From Polaribacter irgensii 23-P (GTDB lineage Bacteria > Bacteroidota > Bacteroidia > Flavobacteriales > Flavobacteriaceae): a DNA stretch of 64,000 nt. Position 1 is the first letter of the stretch, and each line of letters starts with the position of its first letter. The notes under the pieces were generated by a model, which saw nothing but the letters and a program-made list of their open reading frames with translations, did not search any database and was not told the DNA's origin. The translations under genes were made by a program, and so were the position numbers. The DNA is taken from positions 2,310,611 through 2,374,610 of the forward strand of contig NZ_CH724148.1 in NCBI RefSeq assembly GCF_000153225.1, read 5' to 3'. Positions 8,866 to 17,565 of this stretch are shown here, in pieces.

Positions 8866-9158
8866 TGTTAAAACTATCCATAATAAAAGGATACAGCATG
8901 TCTCCTTCCTATTTGGAAGGTGATTATATTGTATCAATAACTCCGAGATTGATACACTTAAGGATAGAAGATGTAATCACATTTCAACATGCCAGCTATG
9001 GATATTTGATTAAAAAAATTTAGTAAAAGAAGAAGACTGGATACCGTGTAAAAGGCATACACCCTATGAGTACAGATAGTCAAACTATCGGAATCGTCAC
9101 ACCCAGTATGATTAAAGGAAAAGTTATTTTAAAAATTAAACAAAAAAATCATGAATGA
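8865..9158 (+). pseudogene. SodX-like nickel-SOD maturation protease, frameshifted
   Basis: The frame from ATG 8865 begins LSIIKGYSMSPSYLEGDYI, the Ser-box of S26 signal peptidase-like SodX proteins, which remove the SodN leader. It meets TAG TAA near 9020, but the correct sequence continues one frame over (NLVKEED) and then returns to the original frame (GYRVKGIHPMSTDSQTIG, with the box containing RVKG and S26-like D/S residues). Two compensating single-base indels, one in an A7 run at about 9012-9018 and one near 9038, would restore about 97 aa. Without this protease SodN would stay unprocessed, so either the gene is intact with sequence errors or a protease is supplied elsewhere. Confidence 0.75.
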
Positions 9159-9606
9159 ATCTTGCATACAACACATCGCATCTGTTTGGAAAGAAAAAAC
9201 AAATGCAGCAAATCAATTTTTTAATGAAGGTAATTTTAAAAAAGCACTTCTTGTTTATGAAGAAGCTTTGTTTAGAGCAGAAGTTTTGTGTTCTAATAAA
9301 TTAAAAACGGATCGTTTAGGAGTTCCACACAAGCAAATATTTGCCATATCATGTAACAATATTGCTTACACGTATGAAGAAATAGGTGAAATTAAAAAAG
9401 GCGAAAAAATGTTACAAAGGGTTGTCTATTATTTTTTATTTTTAACAAAAGAAAATCAAGGAAATAATTCTATCATTCAAAAAGAATTAAAAAGAGCTCT
9501 TTTTACTTACATCGATTTTGCAAACCGCAATAATTTAGAAGCTAATGGTTATCAAAAAATAGTACACCGTATTCAACAAGAATTTAAAACTATTCCCTCC
9601 ATTTGA
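9151..9606 (+). CDS. Small TPR-like protein of the sodN operon
   Basis: 151 aa, mainly helical, no signal peptide. NAANQFFNEGNFKKALLVYEEAL followed by FAISCNNIAYTYEEIGEIKKGEKML has the spacing of one to two tetratricopeptide repeats, which mediate protein binding. It overlaps the SodX-like frame by 8 nt and is the last gene of the unit, so it may help SodN folding or nickel delivery. That role is inferred from position only. Confidence 0.7.
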   Translation: MNESCIQHIASVWKEKTNAANQFFNEGNFKKALLVYEEALFRAEVLCSNKLKTDRLGVPHKQIFAISCNNIAYTYEEIGEIKKGEKMLQRVVYYFLFLTKENQGNNSIIQKELKRALFTYIDFANRNNLEANGYQKIVHRIQQEFKTIPSI

Positions 9607-9707
9607 TATCAATAACAGATAAATCTAATTGGATTTTTTTAAAATTTAAATTAAAAAAAGGGGGATTTTAACACTATTAAAACCTGACTATTGTTTGCTG
9701 TTCAAAT

Positions 9708-9911
9708 CTAGAACTCAGAGAAAAAGCAAAAAATGAACTAGTCAATCAATTTGATTTAAAAGAATTTTACAACGTTATTTTGCATAATAGCGCTGTGTCC
9801 TTAGCTATATTAGAAGAACTTATTGCTGTCTTTATACATACAATGTTAGAAACTAAAAATAGCAAACTACATTATAAAGACAAACAACAATGGTTACACC
9901 CGCTGCATTAA
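9708..9911 (+). pseudogene. C-terminal remnant of a DUF885 protein
   Basis: Without an upstream start, an open stretch encodes LELREKAKNELVNQFDLKEFYNVILHN-type sequence followed by SVSLAILEELIAVFIHTML and a stop at 9911. This is the conserved last 50 residues of DUF885 family proteins (predicted metallopeptidases). The rest of that roughly 580-aa gene is missing, so this is a deletion relic, lying directly against the compound repeat that opens the cassette array. Confidence 0.65.
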
Positions 9912-10123
9912 TTGCTATTTCTTGGGTATTTACAAAAGTCCAAACGGACTTTCTTGGTTGATGTTTTATTGAACGAGTTAATCATTCAAATAGTTGCTAA
10001 GCGCAGAAAACAAGAACACTTCCCTCCCCATCTACTCTAAAATAAAAAAAACACGCCACTTTAAAGCAACTGCAAAGGTATACCCTATTTACAGGAATAC
10101 CCAAATCATACCATTTTCAGGGA

Positions 10124-10154
10124 TTGACACGAATACTATTTTAATGTAGTTTTG
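10124..10154 (+). promoter_or_regulatory. Array promoter, copy 1
   Basis: TTG (10124-10126), a 20-nt spacer and TAGTTTTG (10147-10154) match the Bacteroidota consensus. It is preceded by two ATACC...CAGG(G/A)AT boxes. It points into the cassette array. Confidence 0.75.
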
Positions 10155-10160
10155 TTTTAA

Positions 10161-10260
10161 AAGCGATTATTGAAACAGTTTGCTTTTATATTATTATCCG
10201 ATAGATAAAAGGAGCAGCTCGTTCTGTAAAAACTTTTAAAGCTAAAAGTCTTTTTTTTTT
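10161..10260 (+). ncRNA. Candidate array-encoded small RNA, copy 1
   Basis: It begins just after the promoter. It contains hairpin TTATC-CGATA-GATAA (10194-10208) and GGAGCAGCTC. It ends with a stem ACTTTT/AAAAGT (10232-10249) followed by C and ten T, an intrinsic terminator. ATTATTGAAA (10166-10175) is complementary to TTTCAATAAT (10258-10267) and could close the structure. There is no reading frame. Three more copies exist with base changes that largely keep the pairing. Confidence 0.6.
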
Positions 10261-10528
10261 CAATAATCATGGATCAGCGAACAATACATAAATTAAAAAA
10301 AGAATGATACAATTTGTACTCGCCATAATTGCTTTAATTTTAAATCTATTTTAAAATTAATTATATGAAATTTTTGTGCTGTTCCTGAATTATAGTTTTG
10401 GTACAATTTAAAAATATAGGAAAAAGACCTATGCATTGAGAAAAAGATGTGTTGTTTCCCTTGCTTTAATAAGAAGCGAGGAAATAACCCTGAATTCAGG
10501 GATACTAAATTTATACCATTTTAAGGGA

Positions 10529-10559
10529 TTGACACGAATGCAATTTTAATGTAGTTTTA
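10529..10559 (+). promoter_or_regulatory. Array promoter, copy 2
   Basis: TTG (10529-10531), a 20-nt spacer and TAGTTTTA (10552-10559). The upstream boxes are CAGGGAT and ATACC...AAGGGAT. The final G of the -7 element is replaced by A, so it is probably weaker than copy 1. Confidence 0.6.
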
Positions 10560-10565
10560 TTTTAT

Positions 10566-10663
10566 AAGTAATTATTGAAAAATTTTGCTTTAATGTCATT
10601 ATCCGATAGATAAAAGGAGCCGTTCGTTCTGTAAAACTTTAAAAGCTAAAAGTCTTTTTTTTT
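10566..10663 (+). ncRNA. Candidate array-encoded small RNA, copy 2
   Basis: Same order as copy 1: ATTATTGAAA (10571-10580), hairpin TTATC-CGATA-GATAA, GGAGCCGTTCG, then ACTTT/AAAGT stem with C and nine T ending at 10663, followed by TTCAATAAT. GGAGCAGCTC of copy 1 is GGAGCCGTTC here. Confidence 0.55.
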
Positions 10664-10955
10664 CAATAATTTGACGCTGTAAAGAAAAATGCAAAAACGT
10701 ATAAAGTTCCGTATATCCCCCCAATATAGACACTAATACGGATAAAAGGTAAGCCTATAAACAAGTTGTGGGCAATTAAAAACCGAAGTTAAACCATATC
10801 CAAGAACAAATTCTGCTTGGAAGAAAAAAATAAAAGAATTGAAAATTTGAAATGTCCATTAGAAGGAGAATTAAAAAAGAAAATACTTTTTTATGGCAAT
10901 AATGCAAATCATTTCAATACTCCTTGAAAAATATTGAAGTGTAAAATAACTAAAT

Positions 10956-11153
10956 ATGATTAAAATGAAATCTTTAAAAAAAACGTCAGTAGTATTAATG
11001 ACAGCTCTATTTTTAACCTCAATGTTTCCGCAAGAAGTCAAAGCTGGACACAAAGCGAGATATGGACATTCATGGCTTAGTTGTCAATGGGCATCTACAA
11101 GTATAACTATTCTCGGAATAAGCATAAAAGATGCAAATCCTTATTCACATTAG
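10956..11153 (+). CDS. Small secreted peptide of cassette C1
   Basis: 65 aa, or 62 if ATG 10965 is used. The N-terminus KSLKKTSVVLMTALFLTSMF...VKA is a signal peptide, leaving a mature peptide of about 35 residues starting GHKARYGHSWLSCQW with one Cys. Stop TAG is 4 nt before the next gene's preferred ATG at 11158, so the two are co-translated. It matches the design of the small secreted proteins that lead the C3 and C5 cassettes. The function is unknown; a secreted signal, toxin or substrate handled by the downstream envelope protein is conceivable. Confidence 0.6.
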   Translation: MIKMKSLKKTSVVLMTALFLTSMFPQEVKAGHKARYGHSWLSCQWASTSITILGISIKDANPYSH

Positions 11154-11157
11154 AAAT

Positions 11158-12219
11158 ATGAGATTTAGATTTAAATTATTAACTATGGCACTATTTATTA
11201 GTGCTATAGTTAATTCACAAGAAAGTATAGTATCTGGAAAAGTAATTGATGCAAAGACCAATAAACCTATTGATTACGTTTATGTATTAGATAGTTTGAA
11301 TAAAGTTGTATCTATAACTGATGAGTTTGGTTTTTTCAAATTTAAAAAACAATATAATAAAAATTTAAAATTCTTTAAATATGGATATTTTGAAAAAAAC
11401 AAATTAATAAATGAAATAAAAGATACAATTTTTTTAGACCCTAAAGTTATTGTTTTAGACGAAATTGTTTTAAGTAGTCCTAAAAAAAATAGTTCAACTT
11501 ATTATAAGTTTTACTTTAGAACCTTTGATTTTAAAAATGATAAAAAAAGAAGATATATTGATGGAATTGTTCAGTTTGAATTCAATAAGAAAAAAAATAA
11601 AGTTGAGCCTAAAATATTAGAATATCGTTCTTTTGCTAATCAAAAAATATTGAAAAGCGAAAAAAAAGGTATTGTAAGGTTACAATACGAAGGAACCTCT
11701 ATTCCATCTTTTAAGTTATTATCAATTTTAGAAATGATTGAAAAATTTAAAGATTACGATATATCTAAAGAAGAAAATGGTTATACCGTTTATAATGCTA
11801 TGAATAAAATAGGAACTATTTTTGTTAATGATGATTGGACAAAAGAAAAAAGAGCAACTATAATCGAAAAAAATGAGTTAGGAAAAATAGGGAAAAGGTT
11901 AGGCGCATCTGGAAAAATTTTATTCAAATCAGAAGAAGAGCATTACAACCCTTTTGATGATTATAATTCTATATCTTATAGAAAGATAATTAAGAAAGCA
12001 ATTTTTAAAAGAAAAAAAGAAAAAGAGTTTAGTACTTATGAATCACATTCAGAAATATTCTTAATAGAATCCCAAAAAGAGCCATTTCAAAAAGATGATG
12101 TAAAGCTTAAAAGAGATAAATCTAATTACAGAACAAAATTTTGGATAAATAATAAAGTGATTTCTGGAAACCTTGAAAAAACTTTTTATGATAATTTAAA
12201 AGAATTAGAGAACAAATAA
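11158..12219 (+). CDS. Envelope protein with carboxypeptidase-regulatory-like domain
   Basis: 353 aa. A signal peptide (MRFRFKLLTMALFISAIVNS) is followed by a CarboxypepD_reg-like beta-sandwich (VSGKVIDAKTNKPIDYVYVLD...DEFGFFKFK, about 22-100), then a lysine-rich region of about 250 residues with no recognised domain. This N-domain is the one seen at the front of many Bacteroidota TonB-dependent receptors, but the barrel is absent, as in the DUF5686-type and related periplasmic proteins. I chose ATG 11158 over ATG 11131 because the latter lacks a good signal peptide and overlaps the peptide gene. It fills cassette C1 together with the small peptide. Confidence 0.7.
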   Translation: MRFRFKLLTMALFISAIVNSQESIVSGKVIDAKTNKPIDYVYVLDSLNKVVSITDEFGFFKFKKQYNKNLKFFKYGYFEKNKLINEIKDTIFLDPKVIVLDEIVLSSPKKNSSTYYKFYFRTFDFKNDKKRRYIDGIVQFEFNKKKNKVEPKILEYRSFANQKILKSEKKGIVRLQYEGTSIPSFKLLSILEMIEKFKDYDISKEENGYTVYNAMNKIGTIFVNDDWTKEKRATIIEKNELGKIGKRLGASGKILFKSEEEHYNPFDDYNSISYRKIIKKAIFKRKKEKEFSTYESHSEIFLIESQKEPFQKDDVKLKRDKSNYRTKFWINNKVISGNLEKTFYDNLKELENK

Positions 12220-12220
12220 C

Positions 12221-12358
12221 TGCCCACAACACGGTATATAAAAAATAGCAGTAAAGTGCAAACTACAAAGTTTGTGCTTTCCTGCTATCTTTATTGTTAA
12301 ACTGAAAGTAATAGCATTTTTAATCTGCTACTTTTCATATACCAAAACGTTAGCAAAC
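12221..12358 (+). repeat. attC-like repeat C1/C2, hairpin variant
   Basis: Right arm of C1 TGCCCACAAC (12221-12230) is the exact reverse complement of 10765-10774. Left arm of C2 is GTTAGCAAAC (12349-12358). The interior differs from the common type: AATAGCAGTAAAGTGCAAAC-TACAAA-GTTTGTGCTTTCCTGCTAT forms a long hairpin, and a similar variant occurs at 63375. Confidence 0.85.
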
Positions 12359-12384
12359 ATAGAAACTAAACGAACTTTTACTTT

Positions 12385-13164
12385 ATGAGAGATGATTTTA
12401 CCACAAAAACAAAAGATATAATGGCAAAACGAGTGGGTTTCACTTGTAGCAATCCAGAATGCCAAATGCTCACAGTTGGACCTAATAGTGATGAAAACAA
12501 AAACACGAGTATTGGAGTAGCTGCACATATAACAGCAGCATCAAAAAAAGGCCCCCGATATGATGAAAATTTATCTTCGAAAGAAAGACAAGGAATTACC
12601 AATGGTGTCTGGCTTTGTCAAAGCTGTTCTGTTTTAATTGACAGAGATACTGGAAAATTTTCGATAGAATTATTGAAAAAATGGAGAGACAATGCAGAAA
12701 AAAAAGCCTCAGAAAGATTAAACACACAGTTGGGTAAAGGGGCTATGTTTGTTGATAATAAAGATATGGAAAGTATTAAACCGAATGGCTACTATGAAAA
12801 AGAATTTAATGGACAAAAAGTAAAATATTTCTTAGATGGCAAATTTCTTCACGTTGAACATGAACAGGCTGCAGGAATTATCGCATATTACGTTATGGAC
12901 GAAGCAGGTAATATTGTTGAGCATAAATGGCCTTTTCCACTTGAACAATATGAATTAATAATTCAGCCAGACTTAATTCTCAAAGTTGTTCCCGAAATTC
13001 TTACTAATGGTTTACGAAAAGAAACTGTTTACATGAAATGGGGAAAAGTTGCTGTAATAATTCGAAATAGTCAAAAACAACTTGTACACTTTCATGTTGA
13101 AAAGGGGTTTACAATTAATCATGTTGAAAAGAAAATATGGATTAATCCTCCAGAATTTAATTAA
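12385..13164 (+). CDS. HNH-type endonuclease, cassette C2
   Basis: 259 aa, cytosolic. The N-terminal half holds a divergent HNH/zinc finger: CSNPECQ (about residues 22-28), AAHITAAS (about 46-53, with the His), and NGVWLCQSCSVLIDRD (about 72-87), ending with LLKKWRDNAEKKASE. This form occurs in many stand-alone HNH proteins of defence islands and integron cassettes. The C-terminal 130 residues are a beta-rich domain I do not recognise, possibly a sensor or DNA-binding module. It is the only gene of cassette C2. Cleavage of phage or foreign DNA is plausible but not shown by sequence. Confidence 0.8.
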   Translation: MRDDFTTKTKDIMAKRVGFTCSNPECQMLTVGPNSDENKNTSIGVAAHITAASKKGPRYDENLSSKERQGITNGVWLCQSCSVLIDRDTGKFSIELLKKWRDNAEKKASERLNTQLGKGAMFVDNKDMESIKPNGYYEKEFNGQKVKYFLDGKFLHVEHEQAAGIIAYYVMDEAGNIVEHKWPFPLEQYELIIQPDLILKVVPEILTNGLRKETVYMKWGKVAVIIRNSQKQLVHFHVEKGFTINHVEKKIWINPPEFN

Positions 13165-13168
13165 ATAC

Positions 13169-13306
13169 GTTTGCTAACACCGTATAAAATTAATTGCTAG
13201 TTCTTGCTTACTTACGAAAATCCTCACGGATTTTCTATTCACTTTGTATTTACTAAATTAGTTGCTTAATCAACGCAAAAAATCTTATACAAACACGTTG
13301 GTAGCC
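13169..13306 (+). repeat. attC-like repeat C2/C3
   Basis: Right arm of C2 GTTTGCTAAC (13169-13178) is the exact reverse complement of 12349-12358. Left arm of C3 is GTTGGTAGCC (13297-13306). The central hairpin is GAAAATCC-TCAC-GGATTTTC, a compensated change relative to GAAAGTCC...GGACTTTC in other copies. Confidence 0.9.
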
Positions 13307-13506
13307 ATTTGACCACAGAAAGAGCAATTTAAAAACCATCCAATTTACGGAATCTCGAAGAAGAGAAAATAAAATTATAAATTGACTCTTAAAAAAGTGA
13401 ATAATGAAAACCAACAGGTCTAAAAAGTGCGGAATAGTCCGCTTGTCGAATTACGAAGACCTAAAAGATGTATAGTTTGACAACTTAACCGTTAAAAACA
13501 ATAACG

Positions 13507-13851
13507 ATGAAAAATGTATTTTTTGCACTAGCCTTTATGCTAGTAGGAACGTTTGCTTTTGCAAACAACAATTTAGAAGCAACATCTGAGAATGTTGAAA
13601 AATTAGTATCAATTGATGATGCTATTTTTAATGATTTTAATTTCAAGTCATTAAATATTGATTTACTTAGTTTTACTTCTTCGGATGAAGTAGTAAATGA
13701 CTTAACCTCGATGAACATATTTCAAGCAGATAATATTGAAGTTGAAGTTTTTGATTATTGGGTAAGATACTGTATTTACAGAAACGGTAGAAAATATTGT
13801 ACTGAATGGGAATACGTTATTGAGCTTGAAGAAGTAGTAATATACGGCTAA
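13507..13851 (+). CDS. Small secreted protein of cassette C3
   Basis: 114 aa with signal peptide MKNVFFALAFMLVGTFAFA. The acidic mature part ends in a short aromatic, cysteine-bearing tail (YWVRYCIYRNGRKYCTEWEYV, about residues 80-100) with two Cys. The N-terminus closely resembles that of the small protein at 18684 (MKNLFLTLVFVLGTATSFA), which occupies the same position in cassette C5. It lies 76 bp upstream of a GLPGLI protein gene, in one operon with it. The function is unknown; it may be a secreted ligand or bacteriocin-like peptide whose export or recapture uses the neighbouring envelope proteins. Confidence 0.75.
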   Translation: MKNVFFALAFMLVGTFAFANNNLEATSENVEKLVSIDDAIFNDFNFKSLNIDLLSFTSSDEVVNDLTSMNIFQADNIEVEVFDYWVRYCIYRNGRKYCTEWEYVIELEEVVIYG

Positions 13852-13927
13852 CTAATACTTAAATTTTTTATTATTTTCTAGGTGGTCTTAATTAAGACCA
13901 CTTAGATTATTACTTAAACATAAAAAA

Positions 13928-14707
13928 ATGGAAAAAAATATTTTATTTATTATCTTCTTTGCAATATTCTCAAGTGTGAATGGGCAAGAAAATAATATAT
14001 GTGGAAAAATTGAATATACATACACAACGAATTTGGATTATGTAAATCAAGAAAAATATGAGTTATATTTTAATAGAAAATTCTCTTACTCAAAAGAAAT
14101 AGATATAACAAGTAGTGCAAATGAAAAATATCAAGAGGATAAACAGATGGGCACTCAAGTAAATATAGTTGTTGGCAGAAAAAATACAATTAGCAAGTTT
14201 TATTATAATTCAATAAAGTCTTTTTATTTTAGAGAGAACTTCTTTGATGAAGTGATATTAGTAAAAGAAGAAAAACTTACAAAATCTTGGAAATTACATT
14301 CAGAAACCAAAAAATTATCTAATTTTTTATGCAAAAAAGCAACAATACGCTTTAGAGGTAGAGATTACATAGCATGGTATACAGAAGAAATTCCTGTACC
14401 ATACGGCCCATGGAAATTAAGAAATCTACCTGGAATAATTTTAGAATTTTATGATACTGAAAAAGTGTTTCATGTTGTTGCAAATAAAATTAAAGTAGGT
14501 AAAGATAATTGTTTATTTAAGTTTGATGAAAAGGAGTTAGAAAAAGCTATTAGTTTAGACGCTTACTTGATTAAAAAAGAAGAGTTGATTGATAATATGT
14601 TTGCTGAAATGTCAGCAAGAAGACCAAAAGGGTCTAAGCCATTTAAAAGAGATAAAAATTGTGATGATTGTAATAAAGATATAGAGGTATTTGATGATAA
14701 AAATTAG
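13928..14707 (+). CDS. GLPGLI-family secreted protein, cassette C3
   Basis: 259 aa. A signal peptide (MEKNILFIIFFAIFSSVNG) is followed by a beta-rich body with the family motif: TIRFRGRDYIAWYTEEIPVP, then GPWKLRNLPGIILEFYD (NLPGII in place of GLPGLI, about residues 155-175). The C-terminus carries CDDC. GLPGLI (TIGR01200) proteins are confined to Bacteroidota and have no known function, but are often encoded next to large outer-membrane receptors, as here. The stop overlaps the start of the following receptor-like gene by 14 nt, which implies translational coupling. Confidence 0.85.
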   Translation: MEKNILFIIFFAIFSSVNGQENNICGKIEYTYTTNLDYVNQEKYELYFNRKFSYSKEIDITSSANEKYQEDKQMGTQVNIVVGRKNTISKFYYNSIKSFYFRENFFDEVILVKEEKLTKSWKLHSETKKLSNFLCKKATIRFRGRDYIAWYTEEIPVPYGPWKLRNLPGIILEFYDTEKVFHVVANKIKVGKDNCLFKFDEKELEKAISLDAYLIKKEELIDNMFAEMSARRPKGSKPFKRDKNCDDCNKDIEVFDDKN

Positions 14708-17357
14708 ACTATTAATTATCTTAGTATTTTTATGTAATTCTATTTTAGCGCAAAATGTTATAAAAGGATTGACAAGCGATTTAACAAAAAAGCCTATTCC
14801 ATTTGTTAGTATTACAGTCAAAGATGCTTTAAATAATAACATTACATATACTTATTCTAACGAAAACGGAAGTTTTTTTTTAAAACTTAACAAAAGTGGG
14901 AAATATAAAATACTATTTTCTTCAATGGGTTTTAAAGCTAAAACAATTCCTTTAATTTTTAATATTGATGAAGAAGACTTTTTTTTAAATATTTCTTTAG
15001 AAATGGAATCATTTGAATTAGATGAAATCATCATTAATTCAGAAAGGATTATAAAAATAAAAAAAGATACTGTAGAAGTAAAGGTTAGTAAGTTTTTAAG
15101 TAGTAATGATGCTACAGTAGAAGATTTGCTAAAAAAAATACCAGGCATTACTGTTGACAGCGAAGGAACTATTAAAATAGGAAATCAAGAAATTGAAAAG
15201 CTAATGATAGATGGTGATGATTTTTTTGAGCGTGGATATAAAATATTGTCTAAAAACATGCCACCAGATCAATTAGAAAAAATACAAATTTTACAAAAAT
15301 ATTCTAATAATAGGCTATTAAACAATATTGAAGAAAGTGACAAAGTTGCTTTAAATTTGGTTTTAAAAGACGATGCAAAAAGACAATGGTTTGGCAATGT
15401 ATCTCTTGGACTTGATTTGCTTTCAGCAAACAGATACCATCTAAAAACTTACATGATGAATTTCGGAAAAAAGAATAAATATATTCTTTTATCTAATTTT
15501 AATAATATTGGTTATGATGCTACAGGCGACATCAATCATCTCATAAAACCTTTAAGATTTGATGAGAATGCAAACATTGGAGACAATCAAAGTATGAACT
15601 CTATTATGAACCTATCCCCTAACCAACTAAGTTTCAAAAAAAGTAGAACAAATTTCAACAACGCTGAGCTAGTATCGCTAAACGCTATATTTAACCCAAC
15701 CGAAAAAATAAAAATAAAAACACTAGGTTTTTTTAATTGGGATGAAATTGACTTTTTTAGAAACAGCATTGATGTTACAAACGTAAATGGCACAAATTTC
15801 ACCAATACCCAAGATTTTGAGTTGCACAATAAAAATAGAGTTGCTTTTGGTAAAGTAGATTTTATTTATAACATTTCTAATACCAAAATGTTAGAGGCTA
15901 CAACAAAATATAACAATGGAGATTTTAACGACATTTCTAATTTAATTTTTAATGGTAATTCCACCATTGAAAACCTACAACACCAAAACACACTTTTTGA
16001 CCAAAAAATAAGCTATACCAATAAGTTTAAGGACAAAAAAGTGTTTATACTCACAGGTCGTTATATAGATGAAAAATCACCCCAAAATTATACTATAAAT
16101 CAATTCTTTTATCAAGATTTATTTCCTTCTTTTAGTAATGCAAATAATGTATCGCAACAAAGCACAAATCAAATGCAATTTTCAGGTATTAATGCACATT
16201 TACTAGACCGTAAGTCAAACGGTAATTTATTAGAACTTCAAATTGGTAATGAATTCAGAAAAGATAAATTATCAACTACATTTTCACTTTTACAAGATGA
16301 TTTAGTGTTAGACAATCCAAATGATTATCAAAACCAAACAGCTTACCAAGTAAACGATTTGTATCTTAAAACTAAATACCACTTAAAAATTAATGGTTTT
16401 AGTATTGTAGGAAAACTAAATATTCATCAACTATTTAATCGCTTAGAAAATAATGACTTATCTAATAATCAAAGCCCCTTTTTTATAAACCCAAGTTTAG
16501 GTTTTGACTGGGAAATTAATGATAATAACAAAATTATATCTTCCTATTCGTACAACACCACCAATGCAAGAACTATAGATGTATTTAGTAATTTTGTATT
16601 AACAGGATTCCGTTCATTTTTAAAAGGAACAGGAAATTTTAATCAATTAAATGCTTCTAGTTTGGTTTTTAACTACCAGCTTGGTAATTGGAACGATCGC
16701 TTTTTTGCAAACACATTTATTCTATATAGTAAAAATCACGATTTCTTTTCTACAAACTCAACGATAAATCAAAACTTTACTTTGGCTGAAAAAATATTGA
16801 TTAAAGACCGTGAGTTTATAAGTATAAATTCTAAACTCGATTATTATATTAAATTTATTTCCTCTAATTTAAAGTTAAAATTGGGTTATACTAAAAGCGA
16901 ATTTAAGAATATAGTAAACAACTCAGCTTTAAGACAAATAACATCTAATAACAATAGTTACGGTCTTGAACTGCGTTCTGGTTTTAAAGGTTTCTTCAAC
17001 TACCATATTGGCACAAAATGGACAACAACAGAGATAGAAACTACCATAAATAATTCATTTACAAATAATGTTAGTTTTGTAGATTTATCCTTTGTGTTTA
17101 ATAAGAAAATTGATTTTCAATTACAATCAGAACGCTATTATTTTGGAAATTTACAATCTGATAATACTTATTACTTCTTAGATTTTGATGCGAGATATAA
17201 ACTCATTGAAAACAAATTGACTTTGGGTATTACTGGAAAAAACCTATTCAATACTGAAAGATTTAGAAATTTCTCAATAAGCGACATCGGAACATCGGCA
17301 ACGGAATATAGATTATTGCCAAGATTTGTGCTATTAAAATTGGAATACAGATTTTGA
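14694..17357 (+). CDS. TonB-receptor-like outer-membrane beta-barrel protein, cassette C3
   Basis: 887 aa. Signal peptide (residues 1-20, ending LAQ), CarboxypepD_reg-like domain (about 22-105, VIKGLTSDLTKKPIPFVSIT), plug-like domain (about 125-230, DLLKKIPGITVDSEGTIKI), then a large beta-barrel of alternating aromatic strands ending in the terminal strand LLKLEYRF with C-terminal Phe. This is the OMP_b-brl_3 type of receptor. I start at ATG 14694; the preceding TTG only adds one residue. Such proteins move or bind large substrates at the outer membrane. Partnering a GLPGLI protein and a small secreted peptide in the same cassette suggests that the peptide is the substrate. Confidence 0.88.
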   Translation: MIKIRLLIILVFLCNSILAQNVIKGLTSDLTKKPIPFVSITVKDALNNNITYTYSNENGSFFLKLNKSGKYKILFSSMGFKAKTIPLIFNIDEEDFFLNISLEMESFELDEIIINSERIIKIKKDTVEVKVSKFLSSNDATVEDLLKKIPGITVDSEGTIKIGNQEIEKLMIDGDDFFERGYKILSKNMPPDQLEKIQILQKYSNNRLLNNIEESDKVALNLVLKDDAKRQWFGNVSLGLDLLSANRYHLKTYMMNFGKKNKYILLSNFNNIGYDATGDINHLIKPLRFDENANIGDNQSMNSIMNLSPNQLSFKKSRTNFNNAELVSLNAIFNPTEKIKIKTLGFFNWDEIDFFRNSIDVTNVNGTNFTNTQDFELHNKNRVAFGKVDFIYNISNTKMLEATTKYNNGDFNDISNLIFNGNSTIENLQHQNTLFDQKISYTNKFKDKKVFILTGRYIDEKSPQNYTINQFFYQDLFPSFSNANNVSQQSTNQMQFSGINAHLLDRKSNGNLLELQIGNEFRKDKLSTTFSLLQDDLVLDNPNDYQNQTAYQVNDLYLKTKYHLKINGFSIVGKLNIHQLFNRLENNDLSNNQSPFFINPSLGFDWEINDNNKIISSYSYNTTNARTIDVFSNFVLTGFRSFLKGTGNFNQLNASSLVFNYQLGNWNDRFFANTFILYSKNHDFFSTNSTINQNFTLAEKILIKDREFISINSKLDYYIKFISSNLKLKLGYTKSEFKNIVNNSALRQITSNNNSYGLELRSGFKGFFNYHIGTKWTTTEIETTINNSFTNNVSFVDLSFVFNKKIDFQLQSERYYFGNLQSDNTYYFLDFDARYKLIENKLTLGITGKNLFNTERFRNFSISDIGTSATEYRLLPRFVLLKLEYRF

Positions 17358-17378
17358 CATTAGAACGGAATAAAAAAC

Positions 17379-17513
17379 GGCTACCAACAATCTGTATAAT
17401 TAATGGCTACAAAGAGTAAGCCTTAAAGTTAAGTTCTTTTTATAAAATTTATTGCTTACCGAAAGTAATAGCATTTTAACACGCCACTAACCATACAGTC
17501 AACGTTGCCTTTA
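17379..17513 (+). repeat. attC-like repeat C3/C4
   Basis: Right arm of C3 GGCTACCAAC (17379-17388) is the exact reverse complement of 13297-13306. Left arm of C4 is GTTGCCTTTA (17504-17513). The central hairpin region is diverged, but GTATAATTAATGGC and CGCCACTAACCATACAG keep the inner stem. Confidence 0.85.
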
Positions 17514-17565
17514 ATTGTAAAAAACAGAAAGAAGAATAAAAATTGAATAAAAAAGAAAAGGATTT

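Larger units (their letters stand above)
9895..10774 (+). repeat. Compound long-form cassette repeat (two tandem copies)
   Basis: The left part carries the cassette-repeat interior (GCATTAATTGC, then the hairpin AAAGTCC-AAAC-GGACTTT at about 9936-9953, then TTGGTTGATGTTTTATTG). It continues into the long-form extension (CTTCCCTCCCC, tandem CAGGGAT boxes, promoter, candidate RNA). A second, partial long-form copy runs from about 10480. The unit ends CCTATAAACAA before GTTGTGGGCA (10765-10774), the left end of the first cassette. A hairpin CCGTATA...TAATACGG (about 10707-10740) has covarying partners in the copies near 18416 and 30366. Confidence 0.75.

Noticed and set aside
2744..9911. The mesXD-tauE-sodN block as one giant cassette
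   Set aside because: GTTGTACTCA at 2734 has no complementary partner near 9900, and the genes lie on both strands.
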